A DNA stretch of 64,000 nucleotides from JAJPHW01 sp963771505 (GTDB taxonomy: Bacteria; Acidobacteriota; Terriglobia; Terriglobales; Acidobacteriaceae): NCBI GenBank assembly GCA_963771505.1, contig CAVYTO010000002.1, positions 682,001 to 746,000 on the forward strand, given 5' to 3'. Within the stretch, counting starts at the first letter, position 1; each line of letters opens with the position of its first letter. The position numbers and the translations under genes are program-made. A model generated the notes under the pieces. That model made no database searches and had not been told where the DNA came from. It saw only the letters and a list, made by a program, of their open reading frames with translations. Positions 24,234 to 33,838 of this stretch are shown in pieces.

Positions 24234-27200
24234 ATGAAGACCCTAACAATTCGACTCACTTTTCTCGCCCTCGTTCTGCTGCAGATCACGACCTTTGCAC
24301 CCCCGGCCAAAGCGCAGACCGGCATCAATAAAATCAACCACATCGTTTTCATCGTGAAAGAAAACCGCAGCTTCGACAATATGTTCGGAGCCTTTCCTCA
24401 CGCCAGCCAGTACAACCCCTATTTCACCACCAACGCTAAGCTCTCGACTGGCGCGATTGTGCCCCTGGGCGAGACCCCAGACGCGACCCCGGCCGACATC
24501 TGTCATGACTGGCCATGTCTAATCGCCATGCTCGACAACGGTAAGATGGATAATTTCGACCTAGACCCGACTTGCGCCGATAACGGCGGCTTTCTTTGCC
24601 TGACCCAGATGCATCAGACCGACATCCCGAACTACTATTCGTTGGCCAGCGCATTCACCTTAGGCGCGGACATGTTTTCTTCGATCCACGCGACGAGCTT
24701 CCCCAACCACCTCTACACCATCTCGGCCAGTTCCGGCGGCATCGTCGGCCAGGGCCACCTGGGTAGCGATCGCGAAGTGGGATGCGAATCGGCGCAGGGT
24801 GCAACCGCTCTGTTCCTGGATCAGTACGGCAACATCACCAACCAATACCCGTGCGTTGACATCACCACGCTGGGCGACCTGCTGACCTCGAAGAGCCTGA
24901 GCTGGACTTCGTATGCCCCGCCGATGATCATCTTTAACGCGTACACGGCCATCAATCACATCTACCACACCAGCCAATGGACGCAGCACATTTCCGACAA
25001 CAGCAATTTCGCGACCGACGCATTGGCCGGCAATCTCCCGGCGGTGAGCTGGCTCGTCGCCAATCACGAGAGCGAGCACCCTCCGTTTAGCACTTGCGAT
25101 GGAGAAAACTGGACCATCAACCAGATCAACGCCGTCATGCAGGGCCCGAACTGGAGCGATACCGCAATCTTCCTTATCTGGGACGACCCGGGCGGATTTT
25201 ATGATCACGTCGCCCCTCCGAAAGAAGACATGTTCGGACTGGGTGAGCGCATTCCGTTGCTGATTATCTCTCCTTACTCATTGCCTGGACACATCTCGAC
25301 CACTCAGTACGAACCGTCTTCAGTTCTGAAGTTCATCGAAGAGCGTTTCGGGCTGCCCAGCCTCAATGGCCGCGACGTCAAGGCCAATGACATGCAGGAT
25401 AGCTTCAACTGGAACCAGACGCCGAACCCGCCGACGGTCCTGACTCCGCGCACCTGCCCGATGGTCCAGAGCGCACAGACGTTTCAGCCGCAGACGGTGG
25501 GAACGACGAGCCCGGCTTATACATTCCAGTTCGTAAACAGCAACACTGAAACCATGACCGACACCATCCAGAGTGTCACCGTCACCGGAGACTTCAAGCA
25601 GACCAATAACTGCGGCGCGAACTTCCCCGGAGCCTATTGCACCATCAACGTGAATTTCACTCCGACAGCCACCGGAAATCGCACGGGCGTCGTTACGATC
25701 ACTGACGTGCTCGGTCAGCACGGGGTCCCAACCCCTCACACAATAAACGTGAACGGGCTTGGCAGCGCGCTCGCCTTGTCCACAACCGGAACCGTCACCT
25801 TCGGACCGCAAACCGTGAAAACCACCAGCGCCCCGAAAGCAATCACGATCACGAACTCTGGCTCAACGGCAATCACGGTGAGCAGCGTTGTCGCTTCCAC
25901 GCCGTTTGCGCAGAGCAACAATTGCACCAGCATCCCGGCTCAGGGTTCCTGCACCATCAACGCAACGTTCACGCCACCAGCGGCCGGCAACTTCCCAGGC
26001 ACGATCACCGTCACCGATAGCGACGTTTCGAGTCCGCAAGTCATCAATCTCGGAGGCACCGGATCGACCATCTCGGCGTCACCGTCGACCCTCAACTTCG
26101 CCAGCACTTCGCTGGGAACGACGAGTGCTCCACAAACCGTGACGTTCACCAACAACAGCCCCGTGGCTATTGCAGTAAATCTGGTGACAATCGGAGGCAC
26201 CTACGATGTAGGTGATTTCGCCGAGACCAGCAATTGCGTAGGTAGTTTGCCTTCGAAAAGTTCTTGCACGGCGCAGGTGACGTTCACTCCTACACACCTC
26301 GGGCCGACATCCGGACCGTCGACTGTGCAGGCGTCATTCAAATCCGCGGATAGCCCTCTGTCTGTCTTCCTTACTGGTAACGGCACCGTCTCGACCAACA
26401 ACGCAGCGCCTGGCTTGAGCCTTCCGACAGTACCGGGCAGCGTTCCGCCGGGATCCGCGACCTTCACCCTCAAACTCTACGGAACCAATTTCGTCGCCTC
26501 TTCAGTCGTAAACTGGAATGGTTCGCCGCTGGTCACCAAGTTTGAGAGCACGAAATATCTTCAAGCCACGGTCCCGGCTTCGCTGGTTGCGAACGCTGGA
26601 ACTGCAAGCCTGACGGTAACCAACCCGGCTCCGGGCGGCGGGCTATCTAACGCCATCTTCCTGCCGGTGGCAAATCCGTCCAGCGTGAACTTTACTGCCA
26701 GCTCGGTCGGGGTTGGCACCAATCCAAGTGGAATCGCTCGCGGCGACTTCAATGGCGACGGCAAACTCGACATCGCGGTTGCCGACCAGGGATCGAACAA
26801 GATCTCGATCCTTCTGGGCAATGGCGACGGCACCTTCACTGCCGGCACCTCCATCGCAACCGGTACACAGCCGGGAGCGCTGGTTGCAGCCGATTTCAAC
26901 GGCGACGGCAAGCTTGACCTGGCAGTGGCCGACATCGCCAACAGCCGGATATTGGTCGTTCTCGGGCGCGGTGACGGTACGTTCGTCCCCGCTCACGTGA
27001 TCGATTGCAGCTTGTTGCCGGACTGCGGCAACACGGTCGATCCGATTTCCATCGCCGCCGGTGACTTCAATAACGATGGTCACGTTGACCTCGCTGTTGT
27101 CAACGGCTCAATCAGCACGCTTTCAATCCTTCTGGGAGTCGGCGACGGCACATTCCGTTCGCAATCGACAACCTCGGTTGGCTTGACGGGTCCCTCGTTC

Positions 27201-27728
27201 GTCACTACCGGCGACTTCAATTCCGACGGCAAAGTTGACTTGCTTGTAGCTAGTACGGGCAGCAACGCGATTGCACTCCTGATGGGCAACGGTAACGGGA
27301 CATTCAAGACGCTCGCTTCCATACCCGCCTCAAATCCGGTTGCGATTGTCACCGCCGACTTCAACAACGACCAGAAAATGGACATGGCCGTTCTTAACGG
27401 AACAGGCAACACCGTGACCACCTACGCCGGAAACGGCAACGGCACGTTCCAGACCGGAGTTCCATACGCCACGGGCAACGGGCCCGTCGCTATTCTCGCG
27501 GGTGACGTGAGCGGCGATGGCATCCTCGATTTGGTCACGGCCAACCAGGGCGGCAACAGCATTTCGGTGCTGCTTGGCGTCGCTGGTGGCACGTTCCAGG
27601 GCCATACCGACACAACGGCTGGAGGCAATCCTGTCTCCCTCATTCTGGGCGACTTCAACAACAATGGCGACTTGGACGTTGCCGTAACCGATTCCACAGG
27701 GAATAGCGTCTCTATCTTCCTGCAATGA
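24234..27728 (+). CDS. Secreted phosphoesterase with Ig-like and FG-GAP repeats
   Basis: A protein of about 1,164 residues. A signal peptide ends near PPAKAQ. A phospholipase C/AcpA-type phosphoesterase domain follows (HIVFIVKENRSFDNMFG, later DDPGGFYDHVAPP). Next come about three choice-of-anchor D Ig-like domains, then an IPT/TIG-like domain, then about six FG-GAP/VCBS repeats, each with a calcium-type loop such as GDFNGDGKLDIAVAD. The ATG at 24234 has GGAG 7 bases upstream. An earlier in-frame ATG at 24147 would add TRRTFMK before the signal, a Tat-like motif, so the start and export route are uncertain. It would act outside the cell on phosphate esters. It lies inside the glycan locus, though it may simply be co-transcribed. 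Confidence 0.85.
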   Translation: MKTLTIRLTFLALVLLQITTFAPPAKAQTGINKINHIVFIVKENRSFDNMFGAFPHASQYNPYFTTNAKLSTGAIVPLGETPDATPADICHDWPCLIAMLDNGKMDNFDLDPTCADNGGFLCLTQMHQTDIPNYYSLASAFTLGADMFSSIHATSFPNHLYTISASSGGIVGQGHLGSDREVGCESAQGATALFLDQYGNITNQYPCVDITTLGDLLTSKSLSWTSYAPPMIIFNAYTAINHIYHTSQWTQHISDNSNFATDALAGNLPAVSWLVANHESEHPPFSTCDGENWTINQINAVMQGPNWSDTAIFLIWDDPGGFYDHVAPPKEDMFGLGERIPLLIISPYSLPGHISTTQYEPSSVLKFIEERFGLPSLNGRDVKANDMQDSFNWNQTPNPPTVLTPRTCPMVQSAQTFQPQTVGTTSPAYTFQFVNSNTETMTDTIQSVTVTGDFKQTNNCGANFPGAYCTINVNFTPTATGNRTGVVTITDVLGQHGVPTPHTINVNGLGSALALSTTGTVTFGPQTVKTTSAPKAITITNSGSTAITVSSVVASTPFAQSNNCTSIPAQGSCTINATFTPPAAGNFPGTITVTDSDVSSPQVINLGGTGSTISASPSTLNFASTSLGTTSAPQTVTFTNNSPVAIAVNLVTIGGTYDVGDFAETSNCVGSLPSKSSCTAQVTFTPTHLGPTSGPSTVQASFKSADSPLSVFLTGNGTVSTNNAAPGLSLPTVPGSVPPGSATFTLKLYGTNFVASSVVNWNGSPLVTKFESTKYLQATVPASLVANAGTASLTVTNPAPGGGLSNAIFLPVANPSSVNFTASSVGVGTNPSGIARGDFNGDGKLDIAVADQGSNKISILLGNGDGTFTAGTSIATGTQPGALVAADFNGDGKLDLAVADIANSRILVVLGRGDGTFVPAHVIDCSLLPDCGNTVDPISIAAGDFNNDGHVDLAVVNGSISTLSILLGVGDGTFRSQSTTSVGLTGPSFVTTGDFNSDGKVDLLVASTGSNAIALLMGNGNGTFKTLASIPASNPVAIVTADFNNDQKMDMAVLNGTGNTVTTYAGNGNGTFQTGVPYATGNGPVAILAGDVSGDGILDLVTANQGGNSISVLLGVAGGTFQGHTDTTAGGNPVSLILGDFNNNGDLDVAVTDSTGNSVSIFLQ

Positions 27729-27774
27729 ATCAGTCCGCATTAACCGGGACTGTCGTCATGGCAACACGCAAATC

Positions 27775-28911
27775 ATGACGACAGCCACCCTCATATCGCA
27801 GAAAGTCCCGGCAAACCCCGGCCCGCGGATTCGCGTGGCCGGGTTCGCCGACTACCCTCAGATCTCGTCTCTGGAGTCGCGTTACGGCCTGAACACTAAA
27901 AGCTATGAGGAATGGGCATATCTATGGACTGGCAATCCGGTGTATCGCGAAGTGCCGGATTGGACGATTGGCTGGGTCCTCGAAAGCGAGTCCGGCGAAA
28001 TCGTTGGCCACATCGCCAACGTTCCCTCAGCCTGCGAGTTTCGCGGACGGAAATTACTTGTTGCCAGCGGTCGCGGCCTGGTTGTCGACGAGCGCTATCG
28101 AAGCTACGCCTTTCCGCTCTTCAGCCAATTTTTCAATTACCGCTTGCCAGATCTCATTCTCAACACAACGGTCAACGCCAACGGCCTCAAACTTCATGAA
28201 TTATTTCGTTGCCAGCGAGTGCCTGCGGGGAAATGGAACGAAGCGGTTTTCTGGATCACGGATCACTCGGGCTTTTCCTCAAAACTAGCGGCGATGAAAG
28301 GCCTTCCCGCCATACTGGGTCAGCCCATGTCGGCGGCGCTCTTTGTTCGAGACAGCTTTACCCGGAAACCAGCCAGCCGTTTGCCCAAAGGGTGCGAATT
28401 ACAGGAGCGATCCAGCTTCGATGATGGATTCTCAGAGTTCTGGGGCGAATTGAAGGGTCAGCAGGCAGAAAACCTGTTGTCTACGCGGTCTCGAGGAACA
28501 CTCGACTGGCATTTCAAGCAGGCGCTGCAAGCGGGCGACGCGTGGCTTTTCACCATCACTCGCAAATCGACTGTGCTGGCGTACGCGGTTTTTCTACGCC
28601 AAGACAGTACCGAATTGGGTTTAAACCGACTGCGGCTTGTGGACTTTCAGTCGCTGGATGACTCGGTAGACCTGCTCTCACCAATGCTGGCAGCAGCGCT
28701 GAGCAAGTGTCGCGAACACGAAATCCACATGCTAGAAGCTATCGGTTTTTCGGGCAAGACAGGGCGCATCCTGGCCAGTTCAGCCCCACATAGCCGCGAG
28801 TTACCTTGCTGGCTCTACTTTTATCGCGCCAAAGATAAAGACCTGGCTGCGGCCTTGGCAAATCCCCACGTATGGAACCCAACCCCCTACGACGGAGACG
28901 GAAGCCTGTAA
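27775..28911 (+). CDS. GNAT-like acyltransferase, function unknown
   Basis: A 378-residue cytosolic protein. The first half resembles a GNAT fold: the VGHIANVPSACEFRG strand, then LVVDERYRSYAFPLF at the place where GNAT enzymes bind the acyl-carrier pantetheine. The second half may be a second, degenerate GNAT-like domain, as in FemAB or double-GNAT proteins found in exopolysaccharide loci. Substrate and donor are unknown. The location between the secreted phosphoesterase and the asparagine synthase suggests acylation of a sugar amine, possibly from acyl-CoA or from the acyl carrier protein encoded at 30879. This is inference only. Confidence 0.6.
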   Translation: MTTATLISQKVPANPGPRIRVAGFADYPQISSLESRYGLNTKSYEEWAYLWTGNPVYREVPDWTIGWVLESESGEIVGHIANVPSACEFRGRKLLVASGRGLVVDERYRSYAFPLFSQFFNYRLPDLILNTTVNANGLKLHELFRCQRVPAGKWNEAVFWITDHSGFSSKLAAMKGLPAILGQPMSAALFVRDSFTRKPASRLPKGCELQERSSFDDGFSEFWGELKGQQAENLLSTRSRGTLDWHFKQALQAGDAWLFTITRKSTVLAYAVFLRQDSTELGLNRLRLVDFQSLDDSVDLLSPMLAAALSKCREHEIHMLEAIGFSGKTGRILASSAPHSRELPCWLYFYRAKDKDLAAALANPHVWNPTPYDGDGSL

Positions 28912-28942
28912 TCCTTAGAATGACTCACGGCTGGACAATCTA

Positions 28943-30892
28943 ATGTGCGGCATCGCGGGCATGGTCAAGCTGCGCGGCGGTAGTGCCGATCCCGGCGTTC
29001 TCGCGGACATGGCTGCCACGCTCATCCATCGCGGGCCGGACGCTCATGGATTTCATCTTGATCGCGAAGCCGGCTTGGCCCACACCCGGCTCAGCATTCT
29101 CGATCTTTCCGGCGGCGGACAGCCGATGTCCAATGCTGACGGTTCGTTATGGATCACCTACAACGGGGAAATTTTCAATTACGTTGAACTGCGGGAAGAA
29201 CTCATCAATCACGGTCATGTCTTTGCCACACGTTCCGATACCGAGGTCTTGCTCCACCTATACGAATCGGAAGGTGAAGGCTTCGTTGAGAGACTGAACG
29301 GGCAATGGGCATTTGCGATATGGGACGCGCGCAATCGGAAATTGTTCGCATCCCGCGACCGCATGGGAATACAACCGTTCTTCTATACAAGCGCGGACGG
29401 AGCGTTTTACTTCGCATCAGAAATCAAGGCTCTGTTGGCTTGCCCAGGTGTCAGCGCTGAACTCGATCTGCGCGGGCTGGACCAGATTTTCACGTTCTGG
29501 GTGACCTTGCCGCCGCGAACCAGCTTCCGCGATATTTCGCAGCTCGCTCCCGGAACGAATCTTTCCGTCCAAGATGGACGCATCTCGACGAAACAATACT
29601 GGGCTCCCGACTACTCGGAGATTGAAACCCGAACCGACGCATGGGACGCGGCGATAGTGCACCGCAAAGCTGACGAACTCGCCGAACTGCTGACCGATGC
29701 GGTGCGTATCCGCCTGCGAGCTGACATTCCGGTAGGCGCCTATTTGAGCGGCGGTATTGACTCGAGTTTCATTACCGCAATCGCCCGCGATTTCGCTAAA
29801 GACAAACTCCGCACTTTTTCGGTGACTTTCGACGATGCGGCGCTCGATGAAAGTGCCCACCAGCACGAAGCCAGTTCATATCTGGGCACCCAGCACTCGG
29901 AAATTCGTTGTTCGACCCGCGACATTGGCCAGGCTTTTCCCGAGGTCGTGCGTCACGCGGAACAACCGCTTCTCCGCACCGCGCCGTCACCATTGTTCTT
30001 GCTGTCGAAACTCGTGCATGACAGCGGATTTCGCGTCGTCCTCACCGGCGAAGGCGCAGACGAAATTCTCGGTGGCTACGACATCTTCAAAGAAGCCAAG
30101 ATTCGGCGTTTCTGGGCGGAGCAGAGCGAGTCGCGAATCCGGCCCACGCTTCTCAGGCGGCTTTATCCTTACATGCAAGACATGCAGAAGCAGCCGCCGG
30201 CTTACTTGGCCGCTTTCTTTCACATCGGCGCGCTCGATCTTGTCAGCCCTTTGTTCTCACATCTTCCTCGTTGGAAGCTGACGTCCAAACTAAAGGGCTA
30301 CTATTCGGGAGCCGTTCGTGCAGAATTAACTGGATACGACCCCTTCACTGAAATGGAGCAGTCATTGCCAGAAAGCTACGCCCGGTGGCCTTTCTTCTGC
30401 CAGGCGCAGTACCTGGAAACCCGCTACCTGCTGCCGGGATATCTGCTTTCAGCCCAGGCTGACCGGATGGCCATGTCCCACTCCGTCGAGGCGCGCTATC
30501 CGTTCCTTGACCATCGCGTGGTAAACTTCGCACAGAAATTAGGCCCCGAACTAAAGATGCGAGTTTTATCCGAAAAGTATCTACTCAAGAAGGCGGCTGA
30601 AAATCGCGTCCCAGATTCGATCCTCAAGCGTCCCAAGCAGCCCTACCGTGCGCCAGATGGCGCCAGCTTGATGCAGTCGGTGGCCAGTTCCGATGAAGCT
30701 CTTTCAGAAGAGAGCTTGCAGCGGGACGGAGTGTTCGAACCATCTCCCGTTGCGAGTCTCGCCGCCAAATTTCGCGGCGGACGCGCTGCCAGCGTTAAGG
30801 ACAATATGGCCTTGGTAGGTATTGCCTCGACCCAGATCCTGATGCGGCAATTTGTCTCCCAGAAAAGACCAACAACTTATGCCGTCCATTGA
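28943..30892 (+). CDS. Asparagine synthase-like glutamine amidotransferase
   Basis: A 649-residue two-domain enzyme. The N-terminal class II glutaminase starts MCGIAGMV with the nucleophile Cys2, followed by LIHRGPDAHG and YNGEIFNY. The C-terminal ATP-pyrophosphatase has LSGGIDSS with the loop at 269-274 and TGEGADEILGGYD. All catalytic parts are present, so it should form an amide from a carboxylate, glutamine and ATP. It heads a group of four overlapping or nearly adjacent genes with an acyl carrier protein, an NAD-synthase-like enzyme and an AMP-forming ligase. Similar amidotransferases occur in exopolysaccharide loci (for example exosortase-associated ones), where they probably amidate a sugar acid or acyl group rather than make asparagine. 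Confidence 0.9.
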   Translation: MCGIAGMVKLRGGSADPGVLADMAATLIHRGPDAHGFHLDREAGLAHTRLSILDLSGGGQPMSNADGSLWITYNGEIFNYVELREELINHGHVFATRSDTEVLLHLYESEGEGFVERLNGQWAFAIWDARNRKLFASRDRMGIQPFFYTSADGAFYFASEIKALLACPGVSAELDLRGLDQIFTFWVTLPPRTSFRDISQLAPGTNLSVQDGRISTKQYWAPDYSEIETRTDAWDAAIVHRKADELAELLTDAVRIRLRADIPVGAYLSGGIDSSFITAIARDFAKDKLRTFSVTFDDAALDESAHQHEASSYLGTQHSEIRCSTRDIGQAFPEVVRHAEQPLLRTAPSPLFLLSKLVHDSGFRVVLTGEGADEILGGYDIFKEAKIRRFWAEQSESRIRPTLLRRLYPYMQDMQKQPPAYLAAFFHIGALDLVSPLFSHLPRWKLTSKLKGYYSGAVRAELTGYDPFTEMEQSLPESYARWPFFCQAQYLETRYLLPGYLLSAQADRMAMSHSVEARYPFLDHRVVNFAQKLGPELKMRVLSEKYLLKKAAENRVPDSILKRPKQPYRAPDGASLMQSVASSDEALSEESLQRDGVFEPSPVASLAAKFRGGRAASVKDNMALVGIASTQILMRQFVSQKRPTTYAVH

Positions 30893-31151
30893 GAAAGAAA
30901 TCAGGAGCTTCATTGTCGAACATTTTTTGCTCGGAAATGAAGCCAGCCTGAAAAACAACGACTCCTTTTTAGAAAAAGGAACATTCGATTCCACCGGGAT
31001 TCTGGAATTGGTTTCTTTTCTGGAACGGACCTATCACATTCAGTTGGAACCTGAGGAGCTGGTTCCAGAAAACCTGGATTCCGTTGATTGCCTGACCCAG
31101 TTTTTGCAGAAAAAAATGGGAACCGCCGCAGCGGTTCCTCAAGGCCGATGA
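30879..31151 (+). CDS. Acyl carrier protein
   Basis: A 90-residue carrier protein. The modification serine is S38 in FDSTGILELV, within the normal four-helix pattern (D-S followed by a hydrophobic helix, then QLEPEEL). It differs from fatty-acid ACP, which has DSLD, so it is a dedicated carrier. The ATG at 30879 overlaps the end of the asparagine synthase gene by 14 bases. A further in-frame TTG at 30852 is less likely. Its last base pairs overlap the next start as ATGA. It probably receives an acyl or amino acid group from the AMP-forming ligase at 32189 and presents it to the amidotransferase or a transferase. Confidence 0.9.
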   Translation: MPSIEKEIRSFIVEHFLLGNEASLKNNDSFLEKGTFDSTGILELVSFLERTYHIQLEPEELVPENLDSVDCLTQFLQKKMGTAAAVPQGR

Positions 31152-32143
31152 CTATGTCTGCTCCATCCGTCGTTTCTCCTGATCTGCTCAAGATCGACGC
31201 CGCAGCGGAAACGGAAAAAATCGCAGAGCGCATTCGAGAAATTGTCGTCCGGCAATTTCGCAGGCAAGGTGCGGTCATTGGCGTGTCGGGCGGCATCGAT
31301 AGCTCGGTGGTCGCGTTCCTGTGCGCTCGTGCTTTGGGGAGCGAACGAATCTTCATTCTGTTCACCCCCGAGTCGGATTCATCACAACACAGTTTGCGCC
31401 TGGGGCGGATGGTGGCCGACAGTCTGGGCGCACCCAGCAAACTCGAAGACATCACGCCGATTCTGCAAGCCGCCCATTGTTACGAGCGCCGCGATGACGC
31501 CATCCGTCAGGTCGTGCCCGAGTACGGCGACGGCTGGAAAAGCAAAATTGTCCTTCCCAATTTGCTTTCCGCGGGCCGCTACCCGATTTTTTCGGTGGTC
31601 GTGCAATCACCGGAAGGTCAGCAGAAGCAAGTTCGCCTCAGCGCCGACGCTTACCTGGGTATCCTCGCGGCAACCAACTTGAAGCAAAGAACCCGAAAGC
31701 TGATCGAGTACTACTACGCCGACCTCAAGCATTACGCGGTCGCCGGGACACCGAATCGCCTCGAGTATGATCAGGGCTTCTTCGTAAAAGGTGGCGACGG
31801 AGCCGCCGACTTCAAACCCATAGCGCATCTCTACAAGTCACAGGTGTTCCAACTGGCCGCTTACTTGGGGGTTCCAACCGAAGTCCAAACACGTACGCCC
31901 ACGACCGACACTTACTCGTTAGAGCAGACCCAAGAGGAATTTTACTTTTCGCTTCCGCTCGAGAAAATGGATTTGTGTCTGTACGGAAAAAACAATGCAA
32001 TCTCAGCCGATGAACTGTCGCCTCTTGTCGGCATCCCAGCGGCGCAAGTCGAACGGATGTACACGATGATCGACGCCAAACGCGTCGCCACCCGCTATCT
32101 TCACGAATCCGCGGTGCTGATGGAGCCCGTTCCGGAAATTTAG
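31148..32143 (+). CDS. NAD synthase-like ATP-pyrophosphatase
   Basis: A 331-residue N-type ATP-pyrophosphatase. The P-loop is GVSGGIDSS at about 45-53. The NadE-like core GTPNRLEYDQGFFVKGGDG and PIAHLYKSQVFQLA is conserved, as in NAD synthase. There is no nitrilase-type glutaminase domain. The ATG overlaps the ACP stop as ATGA. Its company (asparagine synthase, ACP and acyl ligase) argues for a role in forming an amide or aminating an acyl group in glycan decoration rather than NAD synthesis. A housekeeping NadE misplaced here is the alternative. A stretch between residues 115 and 150 (VVPEYGDGWKSKIVLPNLL) has no obvious counterpart in ordinary NadE as I remember it. Confidence 0.82.
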   Translation: MTMSAPSVVSPDLLKIDAAAETEKIAERIREIVVRQFRRQGAVIGVSGGIDSSVVAFLCARALGSERIFILFTPESDSSQHSLRLGRMVADSLGAPSKLEDITPILQAAHCYERRDDAIRQVVPEYGDGWKSKIVLPNLLSAGRYPIFSVVVQSPEGQQKQVRLSADAYLGILAATNLKQRTRKLIEYYYADLKHYAVAGTPNRLEYDQGFFVKGGDGAADFKPIAHLYKSQVFQLAAYLGVPTEVQTRTPTTDTYSLEQTQEEFYFSLPLEKMDLCLYGKNNAISADELSPLVGIPAAQVERMYTMIDAKRVATRYLHESAVLMEPVPEI

Positions 32144-32188
32144 ATCGCCGCGCAGCAGTATCCGTCTCTGTCCCAACACAACTTCGAC

Positions 32189-33739
32189 ATGCCTAGCCTT
32201 ACAGCCGATCTGAGCGCTCGCCCTGTGCATGATGTTGCGCAACGGTTCGACCAACCGGTTGCCAACGTGTGCGATTTCCTGCTGGAAGGCAAGGACGCCG
32301 CGCGCCCGGCGTTGATTGCGCTCGACCAGACCTACAGTTACGGACAGCTCCAGTCGGCAACCTCGGCGATTGCCGCGTATCTGTGCCAACGCGGCGGCCA
32401 GAAAAGCGACCGCGCCTTGCTGCTCGCGGACAATTCTTTTTTCTGGGTTGCGGCTTACTTCGGCATTCTGAAAGCCGGCATGGTTTGCGTTCCGCTTCCA
32501 CCAAACTCTTCAGCGGCAAACCTTGTTCATATCGTCGAGTCGACCTCGCCCCGTTTTGCCTTCACTCAGGAAAAAGTAGCGACTCAGCGCAGCAAGGAAC
32601 TTGCCGGCACAGCCTTGGTTACCAATTCGGACTTGGACTCGATTATCACTTCCACCGATGCGAAGCAGAGTCTGCCAGCTGTAATCCCCAGCGACTTGGC
32701 CGCTTTGATGTTTACCTCCGGATCGACCGGCAAACCCCGCGGAGTAATGATTTCCCACGGCAACATCATCGCCAACACCGAATCCATCGTCGAATACCTT
32801 TCTCTATCGGCGGACGACCGGATCATGGCCGTTCTTCCCATGCACTACTGTTTCGGCGCTTCATTACTGCACACCCATCTGCGGACCGGCGGAACGGTGG
32901 TGTTCGACTCAAGGTTCATGTATCCCGACAAGGTTCTACAGCGGATGGCCGAGACCGAGTGTACGGGCTTCGCGGGCGTACCCAGCCATTTCCAGATATT
33001 GCTGCGGAAATCGAGTTTGCCTCGAATGAGCTTCCCTAAGTTGCGCTACGTGCAGCAAGCGGGAGGGCATCTCGCTCCTGTTTTTGTTCGTGAGCTAGCC
33101 GCCGCCCTGTCCACGACGGAAATTTTCCTGATGTACGGGCAAACCGAAGCCACGGCCCGCTTGGCATATCTGCCGCCGGGTGAAACTTTGCGCAGACCTG
33201 GCGCGATCGGCAAAGCTATTCCCGGAGTTACGTTGCGCGTGCTCGACAAAAGCAATAACGAGATTTTGCCGGGTGAGGCTGGCGAAGGCGAGATCGTCGC
33301 CGAAGGCGACAACATTTCCGCCGGATACTGGCATGAAGAGGCCGGTACATCGGAAACTTTCCGTGACGGTCAGCTACGCACCGGAGACATTGCGTCCTGG
33401 GACAGTGACGGGTTCCTGCATCTGGTGGACCGCGCCTCAGATTTCGTGAAGTGCGGAGGCCAACGCGTGAGCTGCCAGGCTCTGGAAGAGCAACTACTCG
33501 AATTCGATGAACTCCTTGAGGCTGCCGTGATCGGAATTCCCGACGAAATCCTCGGCGAGGCGATCAAAGTATTCGTTGTGCCCAGAGACTCGTCCAAAGC
33601 TGGTCTAGATCAACGGCTCATGGAATTTTGCAACAAAACAGTGCCCAAGAAGCTGGCACCGAAATCAATCGTAGTACTGAAAGCCCTACCCAAAAACGGG
33701 GCGGGAAAGGTTCTAAAGCCAGCTCTGCGCCAGCTTTAA
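32189..33739 (+). CDS. AMP-forming acyl-CoA/ACP ligase
   Basis: A 516-residue member of the ANL superfamily. The P-loop-like A3 motif is LMFTSGSTGKPRGV, the A5 block is LMYGQTEATARL, and the A8 hinge is GDIASWDSDGFLHLVDR. The catalytic lysine is in KNGAGKVLK near the C-terminus. There is no carrier domain, so the acyl-adenylate must be passed to CoA or to the carrier protein encoded at 30879. The three NRPS A domains are distinct from it. It closes the amidation cassette, 45 bases after the NAD-synthase-like gene. Similar ligases accompany exosortase-type exopolysaccharide loci. The acyl substrate is unknown. Confidence 0.88.
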   Translation: MPSLTADLSARPVHDVAQRFDQPVANVCDFLLEGKDAARPALIALDQTYSYGQLQSATSAIAAYLCQRGGQKSDRALLLADNSFFWVAAYFGILKAGMVCVPLPPNSSAANLVHIVESTSPRFAFTQEKVATQRSKELAGTALVTNSDLDSIITSTDAKQSLPAVIPSDLAALMFTSGSTGKPRGVMISHGNIIANTESIVEYLSLSADDRIMAVLPMHYCFGASLLHTHLRTGGTVVFDSRFMYPDKVLQRMAETECTGFAGVPSHFQILLRKSSLPRMSFPKLRYVQQAGGHLAPVFVRELAAALSTTEIFLMYGQTEATARLAYLPPGETLRRPGAIGKAIPGVTLRVLDKSNNEILPGEAGEGEIVAEGDNISAGYWHEEAGTSETFRDGQLRTGDIASWDSDGFLHLVDRASDFVKCGGQRVSCQALEEQLLEFDELLEAAVIGIPDEILGEAIKVFVVPRDSSKAGLDQRLMEFCNKTVPKKLAPKSIVVLKALPKNGAGKVLKPALRQL

Positions 33740-33838
33740 AACTCTGCCGAACATTACCGCGAAAATCATGCGCGACCTTGCTTTCTCAGTCCGGCTTCGT
33801 CGCTGCATAACCGCATCGCGCTTTATTGGTGACTCATC

